Shown: positions 8,574 to 16,876 of the stretch, piece after piece | How positions within the stretch are numbered: the first letter of the stretch is position 1 | Layout: each line of letters opens with the position of its first letter | NCBI GenBank assembly: GCA_035602605.1 | Contig: DATNLZ010000084.1 | Coordinates: forward strand, 51,156-115,155 | Direction: 5' to 3' | DNA: 64,000 bases | Source: DASQHY01 sp035602605 | Lineage (GTDB): Bacteria > Acidobacteriota > Terriglobia > Acidiferrales > UBA7541 | Program-made: the position numbers and the translations under genes | Notes under the pieces: model-generated | Database searches by the model: none | Told to the model about the DNA's origin: nothing | What the model saw: only the letters and a program-made list of their open reading frames with translations

Positions 8574-10187
8574 ATGGAAATGGACTTCTTTGCACATCAC
8601 ATTTTGAGCGTGGTTCTGTATACACCGCTTCTCGGAGCTCTTCTGCTGCTTTTTGTGCCGCGGGCAAGCGAGAACGGGCACCGCATGCTGGGGAATTTGT
8701 TTGCGATGCTCGGGTTCGTGGTCTCCCTGCCGCTCGTGGCGTGGTTTCAACCGGGGAAGGCTGGCTTCCAATTCGAGGAAACGGCCAACTGGATTCCGTC
8801 GATTGGCGCGACCTATCACTTGGGGATCGATGGGATCAGCTTCTTGCTGGTCATGCTGACGACCTTCCTTGGAGCCATTTCCATTCTTTCTTCATGGAAC
8901 GCGATTCAAATTCGCAAAAAAGAATATTACATGCTCTTTTTGCTGCTGCAGACCGGGATGTTGGGCGTTTTCATGTCGCTCGACTTCTTCCTTTTCTATT
9001 TGTTCTGGGAAGCGATGCTCGTGCCGATGTATTTTCTGATCGGCGTGTGGGGCAGCGACCGCCGGCTCTATGCGGCCATCAAATTTTTCCTGTACACGCT
9101 GGCGGGTTCAGTGCTGATGCTCCTGGCCATTCTGGCTATTTACTTCAAAGCGGGTGGAAATACGTTCGACGTGCCGACGCTTCTGGCGGCCGCGTCCGAT
9201 TTTCCAAGCAGTTACAAAGTGTGGCTATTCTGGGGCTTCTTCTTTGCATTTGCCATTAAAGTTCCCATGTTCCCGTTTCATACCTGGCTTCCGGACGCGC
9301 ATACCGAAGCCCCGACAGCCGGCTCGGTTATTTTAGCGGGAGTCCTGCTGAAAATGGGGACTTATGGATTTATCCGTTTTTCTTTGCCGCTGCTGCCGGC
9401 AGATCCGGTGATGCGCACAAAGATTGTGAACATTGTAATTGTTCTCTCGATCGTCGGCATCATCTATGGCGCCCTGGTCTGCATGATGCAGAAAGACATG
9501 AAGAAGCTGATCGCTTACAGCTCAGTGAGCCACCTTGGATTTTGCACGCTGGGGATTTTCGTGCTGACGCCGCACGGGCTCGCCGGCAGCGTCATCCAGC
9601 AGATCAATCACGGTATTTCGACCGGCGCGCTGTTCTTAATTGTTGGTGTCTTATATGAGCGGAGGCACACGCGCTTAATTTCAGAATTTGGCGGGCTCTC
9701 CACGCCAATGCCGAATTTTGCCGCGATTTATTTGATCGTCAGCCTGAGTTCGCTGGGAATGCCGCTGCTGAACGGTTTTATTGGGGAGTTCACGATTCTG
9801 CGTGGCACCTTCGAAGTCAACAAAACTTGGGCCGCTTGGGCAAGTCTTGGCGTGATTCTTGGCGCAGCCTATCTGCTGTGGCTGTATCAGCGCGTCATGT
9901 TTGGCTCGGTCACCAACCAGGCCAACGAGCATTTGCCCGACCTTAACGCCCGCGAATATGCCACCTTGCTACCACTGGTAGCTTTGGCTTTCTGGATTGG
10001 CATCTATCCGAAACCGCTCTTTGTTTATCTCGAACAGCCCGTACGCGAGATTGTGGAGCGCGTCAATCCGGGCTATTACAAAGCGGAGCATCTTACGCTG
10101 CCTTCTGGGGCCGACGAAAAGCCTGCCGCGCCCGCGGCCCTGGCTCAGCCTGCCGTAACGCCGCAATCCCCAGCGGAGCCAAGGTAA
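8574..10187 (+). CDS. nuoM: NADH-quinone oxidoreductase subunit M (cluster 1)
   Basis: NuoM is the middle antiporter-like pump. The 537-residue sequence contains GIDGISFLLVMLTTFLG, the conserved Glu segment FYLFWEAMLVPMYFLIG, FPFHTWLPDAHTEAPTAGSV with the quinone-arm-type proton path, and KKLIAYSSVSHLGF. The last ~30 residues are an Ala/Pro-rich tail not needed for pumping. Two in-frame ATG codons (8574 and 8580) are both possible starts; the first lies six bases after nuoL. Confidence 0.95.
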   Translation: MEMDFFAHHILSVVLYTPLLGALLLLFVPRASENGHRMLGNLFAMLGFVVSLPLVAWFQPGKAGFQFEETANWIPSIGATYHLGIDGISFLLVMLTTFLGAISILSSWNAIQIRKKEYYMLFLLLQTGMLGVFMSLDFFLFYLFWEAMLVPMYFLIGVWGSDRRLYAAIKFFLYTLAGSVLMLLAILAIYFKAGGNTFDVPTLLAAASDFPSSYKVWLFWGFFFAFAIKVPMFPFHTWLPDAHTEAPTAGSVILAGVLLKMGTYGFIRFSLPLLPADPVMRTKIVNIVIVLSIVGIIYGALVCMMQKDMKKLIAYSSVSHLGFCTLGIFVLTPHGLAGSVIQQINHGISTGALFLIVGVLYERRHTRLISEFGGLSTPMPNFAAIYLIVSLSSLGMPLLNGFIGEFTILRGTFEVNKTWAAWASLGVILGAAYLLWLYQRVMFGSVTNQANEHLPDLNAREYATLLPLVALAFWIGIYPKPLFVYLEQPVREIVERVNPGYYKAEHLTLPSGADEKPAAPAALAQPAVTPQSPAEPR

Positions 10188-10195
10188 AGCCGCGC

Positions 10196-11767
10196 ATGGT
10201 ACAATTTTTTAATGGCGCAGATTTCCGGCTGATACTCCCTGAAGTTCAGTTGACGCTATTCGCCCTTGGAATTTTACTAACCGATTTCTGGCTCGAGCGG
10301 CGTGAAAAATATTTCAACGCAGTGATGGCTCTGCTGGGAGTCGCCTTCAGCGGGTTAACGCTTTGGGGAATGCCTTATAGACTGGTAAGCTTTCTCGAGC
10401 GAACTAAAATAGGGAACTTCAACCTAGGGCGCTTCGCTGTCCCCGGCTTGATTCGCGCGAGCTCAGAAGCGGCTAAAACAACTCGCCCGCATTTAATGGA
10501 CCACACCGGCTCGATCCTGATCGATCCTTTCTTTATTTTCTTCGCCTCCATTTTTTTGATTGCAACCGCTCTGGTCATCTTGCTGTCGGTCCGCTATCTG
10601 GACATGGAAGATGAGCAAGAGGGCGAATACTACGCCCTGGTGCTTTTTGCCACGGTAGGCATGATGTTCATGGCATCAGGGATCGATTTGATTGTGCAGT
10701 TTATCGGCCTCGAGACGATGGCAATCAGTTTCTATATCCTGGCGGGGTTTTTGAGGCGCGATCGCAGATCGAATGAAGGCGCGCTCAAATATTTGCTACT
10801 TGGTGCTTTCAGCTCTGGAATCCTGGCGTATGGTTTCTCGCTCATGTACGGAATGTCGGCCACCACGAACATTTTCGGAATAGCGCAAGGGATGGCGCGC
10901 ACCGGAGAGAGCGGCTGGTTGGTATTCCTGGCATTCGCCACCGTGGCGGCGGGTCTGTTTTTCAAAGTGGCGGCGGTCCCTTTTCACCAGTGGGCCCCTG
11001 ACGTATACGAAGGCGCACCAACATCGATTACAGCGTACCTAAGCGTCGCGTCAAAGACCGCGAGTTTCGCGCTTCTGCTGCGCTTGTTCACGACCGCATT
11101 CTGGCCTTCCAATGCAAATTGGACGTACCTGGTAGCCGGGGTGGCAGTCGCATCGCTCACGCTTGGCAACCTGGCGGCCATTACGCAGTCGAACATCAAG
11201 CGGCTACTGGCGTATTCCTCTATTTCGCACGTGGGCTACGTCTTGCTCGGAATCGTAGCCGGTAACGAAACCGGGATGAGAGGCATTTCCTTCTACCTGT
11301 TCGCCTACGCCTTTATGAACATCGGCGCGTTTGCCATTGTGATCATTTTGCGCCGAAAAGGATTGATCGGCGATGAGTTGGACGATTTAAACGGTCTGTA
11401 CTATCGGAGCCCAGGTGCAGCAGTACTATTGCTCATCTTTATGCTGTCTCTTGCGGGGATTCCGCCGACCGCAGGGTTTATCGGAAAGTATTATATTTTT
11501 CTTGCTCTGATTCAAACCGGCCATACGTGGCTAGCGGTTTTTGCTGTTCTGTACATTGTTCCGGCACTATATTATTATTTTCGAATCGTGGTGCATGCCT
11601 GGCTGCGGGATCCCACCGACAAAGTGAGCATCGCGATTTCTCCAATGCAAACCGTAGCGCTCACGGCTACGGTGTTGGTTACAGTGGTGGCCGGTATTTA
11701 TCCGGAACCGTTCATTCGATTGGCTCAATACTCGGTGTTCCTGCCTTTTGGTGCACTTGGCCGCTGA
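10196..11767 (+). CDS. nuoN: NADH-quinone oxidoreductase subunit N (cluster 1)
   Basis: NuoN is the antiporter-like pump nearest to the quinone module. The 523-residue protein has FIGLETMAISFYILAGF with the conserved Glu, then FKVAAVPFHQWAPDVYEGAPT and KRLLAYSSISHVGYVLLG. It contains a loop of about 40 residues near 65-105 rich in charged residues that cluster 2 NuoN lacks. The end overlaps the next gene (atpZ-like) by 20 bases, so complex I and F0 genes appear to be one transcription unit. Confidence 0.95.
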   Translation: MVQFFNGADFRLILPEVQLTLFALGILLTDFWLERREKYFNAVMALLGVAFSGLTLWGMPYRLVSFLERTKIGNFNLGRFAVPGLIRASSEAAKTTRPHLMDHTGSILIDPFFIFFASIFLIATALVILLSVRYLDMEDEQEGEYYALVLFATVGMMFMASGIDLIVQFIGLETMAISFYILAGFLRRDRRSNEGALKYLLLGAFSSGILAYGFSLMYGMSATTNIFGIAQGMARTGESGWLVFLAFATVAAGLFFKVAAVPFHQWAPDVYEGAPTSITAYLSVASKTASFALLLRLFTTAFWPSNANWTYLVAGVAVASLTLGNLAAITQSNIKRLLAYSSISHVGYVLLGIVAGNETGMRGISFYLFAYAFMNIGAFAIVIILRRKGLIGDELDDLNGLYYRSPGAAVLLLIFMLSLAGIPPTAGFIGKYYIFLALIQTGHTWLAVFAVLYIVPALYYYFRIVVHAWLRDPTDKVSIAISPMQTVALTATVLVTVVAGIYPEPFIRLAQYSVFLPFGALGR

Positions 11768-12011
11768 GATTCAAGGACCGTCGCCTTCCGAACCGCCTGA
11801 GCGGGGGCCTTCCAATATGATGCGCGAGTTAACGATGGCGATGGAGCTTCCTTTTATTCCCATCGCAGCTGTCCTCATTGGAGGTGGCCTGGGTTATGTG
11901 CTTGATAAGAAGTTGGGAACGGCGCCGCTCTTTATTCTTGTCATTGGCCTCGTCGGCTTTGCCGCAGGACTGTGGGAAATCATTCGTCGTGTGAAGAGTA
12001 ATCCAAAGTGA
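11748..12011 (+). CDS. AtpZ/AtpI-type F0-associated small membrane protein
   Basis: The 87-residue protein has two membrane helices separated by a short charged turn, IGGGLGYVLDKKLGTAPL, typical of the AtpZ family of proteins encoded ahead of F0 genes; these help assemble the c-ring or take up Mg2+. The start is not certain: a TTG at 11748 and a GTG at 11751 overlap nuoN, while ATG codons at 11817 and 11820 would give a 64-residue form that still holds both helices. Its stop shares bases with the GTG start of the next gene. Confidence 0.75.
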   Translation: MVHLAAEIQGPSPSEPPERGPSNMMRELTMAMELPFIPIAAVLIGGGLGYVLDKKLGTAPLFILVIGLVGFAAGLWEIIRRVKSNPK

Positions 12012-12457
12012 GGGCCGTTGAAGAGCCGAGTGTTGGACAGCAAGTACAGCGCCGTGTCGAGTGGCTTGCGCTTGCCATCGGACTAACTGCGACGGTGTTT
12101 GCGGGTGTGCGGTGGGGCGCTAGCTGCGCGACCGGATTCGCGACAGGGGCGGGGCTTAGCTGGCTCAACTATCGCTGGCTCAAGCAGGGCGTATTGACTA
12201 TCGTACCGTCGCAGGCAAGTGCCCACGCTCACGTGAATGCGGGGGAAGCAATCCCGGAATCCGAACACGCCGGTCCCAAGGTGCCGCTGAAGGCGTTCGC
12301 GAAGTTCTTCGGACGCTACGTTTTGGTCATCGCGGCTCTCTATGTTATTCTTGCGTACTCTTTGCTCCCTGCGGCGGCCTTTCTTGCGGGTCTTTTTGTT
12401 GTGGTCGCGGCAGTTCTGGCAGAACTCCTGTACGAGTTGATGGGGCGTCGCTTGTAA
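12008..12457 (+). CDS. atpI: ATP synthase subunit I-like protein
   Basis: This 149-residue protein has four predicted membrane helices, in two pairs, with a hydrophilic loop of about 35 residues between them. The pattern fits the AtpI family, which helps assemble the c-ring of the F0 rotor. The GTG start at 12008 overlaps the stop of the upstream AtpZ-like gene (GTGA), and atpB follows after 53 bases, which supports the assignment more than sequence identity does. Confidence 0.65.
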   Translation: MRAVEEPSVGQQVQRRVEWLALAIGLTATVFAGVRWGASCATGFATGAGLSWLNYRWLKQGVLTIVPSQASAHAHVNAGEAIPESEHAGPKVPLKAFAKFFGRYVLVIAALYVILAYSLLPAAAFLAGLFVVVAAVLAELLYELMGRRL

Positions 12458-12510
12458 ATGGGGGGTCGGGTGTCGGGGCCCTCGACGCGCACTGGTCCGA
12501 AACCAAAAAA

Positions 12511-13329
12511 ATGGAAGAACAAATACTGGGCGTCGCGAAACTGATCAATTGGCTGCTCGGCAAGCCCGTTCTCGCATTGCTCAACGTACTTCATATCCAG
12601 CCCGAGACGCGGCAATATCCTATTCCCAACCACATCGCGATGGAGCTGGTGGTGTTTGCTCTCGCCGCAGTTTTCTTCCTGTGGTTGAAAAAACGGCTCT
12701 CGGTCGATAAGCCCGGCGGCGTACAGCAGACGATGGAAATGCTTATCACCAATCCCATGAGCCTCGGCGTGGGTGACTTGCTTCACAACATCGCGGGGCA
12801 TGGCTCAGAGCGCTATATAGCGATGCTTGGCAGCATTGGGATCTTCGTTCTGCTGTGCAACATGATTAGCCTCGTGCCGGGCTTTTCTTCGCCAACGGCG
12901 ACAAGTTCGGTGCCTCTTGCCTGCGCCGTGGTTGTCTTTATCTATTACAACTACGCCGGTATTCGACGGCATGGCCCGCTTGGTTACGGCAAACACTTTC
13001 TCGGTCCCTCGCTGCCGCTGGCTCCGCTCATGCTGCCGATCGAGCTGATCAGCAATTTCGCCCGTCTGCTCTCGCTCACGGTGCGCCTATGGGTCAACAT
13101 GGTCGTCAGCGAATTATTGTACGTTACGTTCCTGGGACTGACACTGACGCTGTTCCTGTTTGTCGCAAAAATGAACCCGGTAGGCTATGCGCTTGCGCCG
13201 GTGCCGATCCTGACTGGTGTGATGTTTATTGTACTGCACATTTTTGTAGGCATTTTGCAGGCGTTTGTCTTCACCATCCTCCCGATCATATATGTGGGTG
13301 GCGCGGTCTCTGGGGGGCACGACCATTAA
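12511..13329 (+). CDS. atpB: ATP synthase F0 subunit a
   Basis: Subunit a is the stator channel of the ATP synthase. The 272-residue protein has the family end segments IELISNFARLLSLTVRLWVNM, with the essential arginine at residue 192, and the C-terminal helix HIFVGILQAFVFTILPIIYV with the conserved Gln. The common RLFGN motif appears here as RLWVN. The start has a poor ribosome-binding site; the protein begins at a suitable length. Subunit b and all F1 genes are absent from the window, so the rest of the enzyme is encoded elsewhere. Confidence 0.93.
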   Translation: MEEQILGVAKLINWLLGKPVLALLNVLHIQPETRQYPIPNHIAMELVVFALAAVFFLWLKKRLSVDKPGGVQQTMEMLITNPMSLGVGDLLHNIAGHGSERYIAMLGSIGIFVLLCNMISLVPGFSSPTATSSVPLACAVVVFIYYNYAGIRRHGPLGYGKHFLGPSLPLAPLMLPIELISNFARLLSLTVRLWVNMVVSELLYVTFLGLTLTLFLFVAKMNPVGYALAPVPILTGVMFIVLHIFVGILQAFVFTILPIIYVGGAVSGGHDH

Positions 13330-13423
13330 TTGGGCTTGATCTGCCGTCCAGTGTGATCCCGGCTGCTCGAGGGATGTCCGGGAGCCACCTCCTGGCGGCC
13401 ATTCCTAACGAAGGAGAAACACG

Positions 13424-13741
13424 ATGAGACAGTATGCAGTAGTGCTGCTTGCGATCTTGGCGATTTGCCTGGTTGCTCCGGCAGCGTTTGCACAAACGAC
13501 CTCAGCGGAACCGGCACAGACAGGTGCTAACTGGGTCGCGATCACAGCAGGATTTTCGATGGCCATCGCCGCTGCGGGGTGTGGTTATGCGCAAGCCAAG
13601 GCCAGCGCAGCAGCGTCCGAAGGGATGGCGCGGAATCCGGGAGCGAGCGGCACGATCCAGAACATGCTGATTCTAGCCCTGGTGCTAATCGAGTCGATGT
13701 CGCTCTACGTCTTTGCGATCATCTATCTGAAAGTGAAGTAA
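13424..13741 (+). CDS. atpE: ATP synthase F0 subunit c with signal-like N-terminus
   Basis: Subunit c builds the rotor ring. The 105-residue protein has a 23-residue signal-like start ending AFAQ, then the two-helix hairpin with the loop ARNPGASG (residues 69-76). The ion-binding residue is E90 in LVLIESMSLY. Aligned without gaps on Na+-type c subunits, Q57, E90, S91 and Y95 fall on the Na+ ligand positions, so Na+ coupling is possible. AAGGAG stands 7 bases before the ATG. A strong terminator follows. Confidence 0.93.
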   Translation: MRQYAVVLLAILAICLVAPAAFAQTTSAEPAQTGANWVAITAGFSMAIAAAGCGYAQAKASAAASEGMARNPGASGTIQNMLILALVLIESMSLYVFAIIYLKVK

Positions 13742-13771
13742 TCCAGCTGGTTTTTAAAATGATAAGAATTG

Positions 13772-13806
13772 GTCCGGGGGTAAAAGCTCCCGGACTTTTT
13801 CTTTTT
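13772..13806 (+). terminator. Rho-independent terminator after atpE
   Basis: GTCCGGG at 13772-13778 pairs with CCCGGAC at 13789-13795; two further pairs (G-U, G-C) extend the stem over a six-base loop. The stem is followed by TTTTT, C and TTTTT. It ends the plus-strand nuo-atp unit and lies 31 bases before the end of the convergent cluster 2. In the minus direction the stem is not followed by a U run. Confidence 0.88.
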
Positions 13807-13836
13807 CCGGGAAGCCCAGCTTTTCGAACGCCAAGG

Positions 13837-15270
13837 CTAGCGCTGGAGAAGTCCTGCCTGGGAAACGAAATCCATGATTTGGTTGGGGAAGAGCCCGAGG
13901 TAAATGGTACCCGCGGCCGTGATGACGAGCACAAGACCTACGGTGAGGGGCAGGCGAACTGCCGCCACACTTTCCTGCGGCTCGCGCATGTACATGACTA
14001 CGATGACTCGCAGGTAGTAGTAGGCGCCAATGACGCTATTCACCGCCATTAGAATTGCAAGCACGATGAGCCGCGAATCGAGCGCCGCCTTGAAGATATA
14101 AAACTTGCCAAGAAAACCTGCCGTGATCGGCATCCCAAGAAGTGACAATAAATACAGAGTAAGGACAGCGGCAGTAGCCGGCTGGCGTTGACCGAGCCCT
14201 GCATAATCATTGATCTCAATGCGGCGCTCGCCCTCTCCGCCAAGGTGAGAAACCACGGTGAATGCGCCAACCTTCACGAGGGCATAGGCCAGCAAGTAGT
14301 ACAGCACGGCTGCGAGGCCAATGCGGTTACTGGCAGCGAATGCCACCAGCACGTATCCGGCATGAGCAATCGAACTGTAAGCCAACATGCGCTTGACGTT
14401 GCTTTGCGCGAGGGCCCCAAGGTTGCCGACGAACATGGTCAAAGCCGCGGAGATCCACAGAGCCCAGAACCAGAACTCATGAACCGTCGTTACGGTGCCG
14501 AAAATACGCAGCAGCACTGCAAATGCCGCAGCCTTGGGGCCCGCCGAGAACAATGCCGTCACCGGCGTAGGCGCACCTTCGTACACGTCCGGCGTCCAGA
14601 TCTGAAATGGCGCAGCGGCCACTTTGAAAGCCAATCCTATAAAAATCATAGCGAAACCCAGTCGAAGAAGCACAAGGTTCTGCGCGCCGGTGCTCATGTT
14701 TTGCAGGAACGTTGTGCCAGTGGCGCCGTATACCATCGCGATGCCGTACAGAAAAAATGCCGTGGCAAATGATCCTAGCAAAAAATATTTCATTGCCGAT
14801 TCATTGCTTTTGAGTGCGCGCCGCCGGTAACTAGCCAGGATGTAACTGGAAATTGAGCTCATCTCGAGTCCAATGAACGCCGTCATCAATTCCTGCGCGC
14901 TAGCCATCACTCCCATACCCGCTGTGGCGAAGAAAACAAGCGCGTAGAATTCCCCGGCAGCCAGATTCTCACGCGTGAGATATTCGCCGGACGCGAGAAT
15001 GACCAGCAGGGCTACCGCGCCGACGAGCAGATGAAAGAAAACGCTGACGCCATCGATAGCTAGAAGGCCGCCGAATGCAGTGCCGGCATTTCTTAGAGGG
15101 TACATTGTTGCTGCCAGCGCCACTACCGCCCCGACTACCGCCAGCACTGTTGAAATCTGTCGTCGTCTGCTCAGGGGCAGAAAAGGCTCCAGCAGCATCA
15201 GAAGAGTGCCCACCGAGCACAAAACGAGCTCAGGAGCCACGCGGCGCAGGTCTTCTATCATCGGAAACAT
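13837..15270 (-). CDS. nuoN: NADH-quinone oxidoreductase subunit N (cluster 2)
   Basis: This 477-residue protein is the last gene of the minus-strand complex I cluster. It has FIGLEMSSISSYILASY with the conserved Glu, FKVAAAPFQIWTPDVYEGAPTP and KRMLAYSSIAHAGYVLVAF. It is about 45 residues shorter than the cluster 1 copy, mainly in the N-terminal loop. The start ATG directly abuts the end of nuoM, so the two are translated as a unit. It shares only the family core with the other NuoN, which suggests the two clusters are old paralogues or came from different sources. Confidence 0.95.
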   Translation of the reverse strand: MFPMIEDLRRVAPELVLCSVGTLLMLLEPFLPLSRRRQISTVLAVVGAVVALAATMYPLRNAGTAFGGLLAIDGVSVFFHLLVGAVALLVILASGEYLTRENLAAGEFYALVFFATAGMGVMASAQELMTAFIGLEMSSISSYILASYRRRALKSNESAMKYFLLGSFATAFFLYGIAMVYGATGTTFLQNMSTGAQNLVLLRLGFAMIFIGLAFKVAAAPFQIWTPDVYEGAPTPVTALFSAGPKAAAFAVLLRIFGTVTTVHEFWFWALWISAALTMFVGNLGALAQSNVKRMLAYSSIAHAGYVLVAFAASNRIGLAAVLYYLLAYALVKVGAFTVVSHLGGEGERRIEINDYAGLGQRQPATAAVLTLYLLSLLGMPITAGFLGKFYIFKAALDSRLIVLAILMAVNSVIGAYYYLRVIVVMYMREPQESVAAVRLPLTVGLVLVITAAGTIYLGLFPNQIMDFVSQAGLLQR

Positions 15271-16866
15271 TCAGCGTTTGCCAGACCTTTCCAGCGCTCT
15301 TTTCGTCGGGAGACGTGCTGGTGTGTGGGAGACCGTGGTTTCCGGAACTTGTGTTCTGCCGGCGGAATAAGCTCCCGCTCTGCTCATGCGGTCCAGCACA
15401 TTCTGGCAAGAGGCTTCGAAGCGCCTGGTAAACATCGTCGAGCCGACTCCCATCCACAGAATTACTGCGGCCATCGTCAACAGAATCCATTTTTCACGCA
15501 CGGAAAGATCTGGTAATGTGCGATTGGTTTCCTGGGTAACCTCGCCGAAGAATACTCGTTGGTAGGACCACAGCAGATAAACCGCCGAGAAAACTACCCC
15601 AGCCGCCGCAAAGCTCGCCCAGAGCCAGTGCTGCTGGTAGGTGCCCAACAGAATCAGAAACTCACCAACGAAGCCGTTGAGCATCGGAAGCCCGAGCGAT
15701 GACAGAGCCACAAAAAGAAAGAACGCTGCCAGGCGTGGCATAGGGGTAGCCAAACCCCCGTACTCGCGAATGAGGAACGTGTGGCGACGATCGTAAAGCA
15801 TCCCCACTAGAAGGAATAATGCTCCCGTTGAAATGCCATGGCTCAGCATTTGATAGACCGCGCCCTGTATAGAAATGGCATTGAATGCAAAGATTCCCAG
15901 AACTACAAAACCCAGGTGGCTTACCGACGAGTAAGCCACGAGCTTTTTCAAATTAGGTTGAACCATGGCAACGAGCGCACCATACAAAATGCCGATAATC
16001 GCCAGTATCGCGATAAGGGGCGCAAATTTGCGCGCGGCGTCCGGGAAAAGCGGCAGGCAGAAGCGCAGCATGCCGTACGTGCCCATTTTCAAGAGCACGC
16101 CTGCCAGGATAATAGATCCTGCGGTGGGCGCTTCGACGTGCGCATCGGGCAGCCAGGTGTGCAATGGAAAGAGCGGTACCTTGATCGCAAACGCCAGGAA
16201 AAATGCCCCGAAAAGAACCATTTCCGCGCTCGGCCTGAGAGCGATTTGGCCGTTTTGTAGAAGCGATTGAATCACCTGAAGATCAAAAGTATCCACATCG
16301 AGTTGCAACGCCAGGTAATGCAGCCACACGATGCCCACCAACATCAGGATGGAGCCAGCCATGGTATAGAGCACGAATTTAAGTGAGGCATAAATTCGGT
16401 GCTCGTGCCCCCAGATGCCGATTAAGAAATACATGGGCAGCAGCATGACTTCCCAAAACAGAAAGAACAGAAAAAGGTCGAGCGAAAGGAAGACGCCAAT
16501 GACGCCGGTTTCTAGCACCAGCAGCATTACGAAAAATTCTTTTACGCGTACGCAAATGCTCTTCCAGGAGGCGAGCATCGCAATGGGGGTGAGGAATGTC
16601 GTCAGCACTACGAGAAATAAGCTGATGCCGTCGACACCTAGGTGATAGTTGATTTGCGGATTTGAAATCCAGGCGTGTACTTCTTCGAGCCGATATCCCG
16701 CCGCGCCGACGGGCACACCCGGAATGAGCAACAGCGACAGCGCGAATTCACTGGCCGCGGTGGTGAGAGCCAGCCGCCGGATCCAGACATGATCGTCGCC
16801 GCGAAGGAGCAGTAAAGCGAGCGCCCCGACTGTGGGCAAAAACGTAATCACCGTCAATAGATGCAT
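15271..16866 (-). CDS. nuoM: NADH-quinone oxidoreductase subunit M (cluster 2)
   Basis: The start is placed at the ATG at 16866 (MHLLTVITFLP), 10 bases after nuoL ends; an upstream in-frame codon at 16929 would overlap nuoL and add a non-membrane stretch. The 531-residue protein shows LGVDGISLFLVVLTTFLTP, FFLFWEVMLLPMYFLIG, FPLHTWLPDAHVEAPTAGSI and KKLVAYSSVSHLGF, all typical of NuoM. The last 45 residues are hydrophilic and variable. Confidence 0.95.
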   Translation of the reverse strand: MHLLTVITFLPTVGALALLLLRGDDHVWIRRLALTTAASEFALSLLLIPGVPVGAAGYRLEEVHAWISNPQINYHLGVDGISLFLVVLTTFLTPIAMLASWKSICVRVKEFFVMLLVLETGVIGVFLSLDLFLFFLFWEVMLLPMYFLIGIWGHEHRIYASLKFVLYTMAGSILMLVGIVWLHYLALQLDVDTFDLQVIQSLLQNGQIALRPSAEMVLFGAFFLAFAIKVPLFPLHTWLPDAHVEAPTAGSIILAGVLLKMGTYGMLRFCLPLFPDAARKFAPLIAILAIIGILYGALVAMVQPNLKKLVAYSSVSHLGFVVLGIFAFNAISIQGAVYQMLSHGISTGALFLLVGMLYDRRHTFLIREYGGLATPMPRLAAFFLFVALSSLGLPMLNGFVGEFLILLGTYQQHWLWASFAAAGVVFSAVYLLWSYQRVFFGEVTQETNRTLPDLSVREKWILLTMAAVILWMGVGSTMFTRRFEASCQNVLDRMSRAGAYSAGRTQVPETTVSHTPARLPTKRALERSGKR

Positions 16867-16876
16867 ATCGCCCAAA

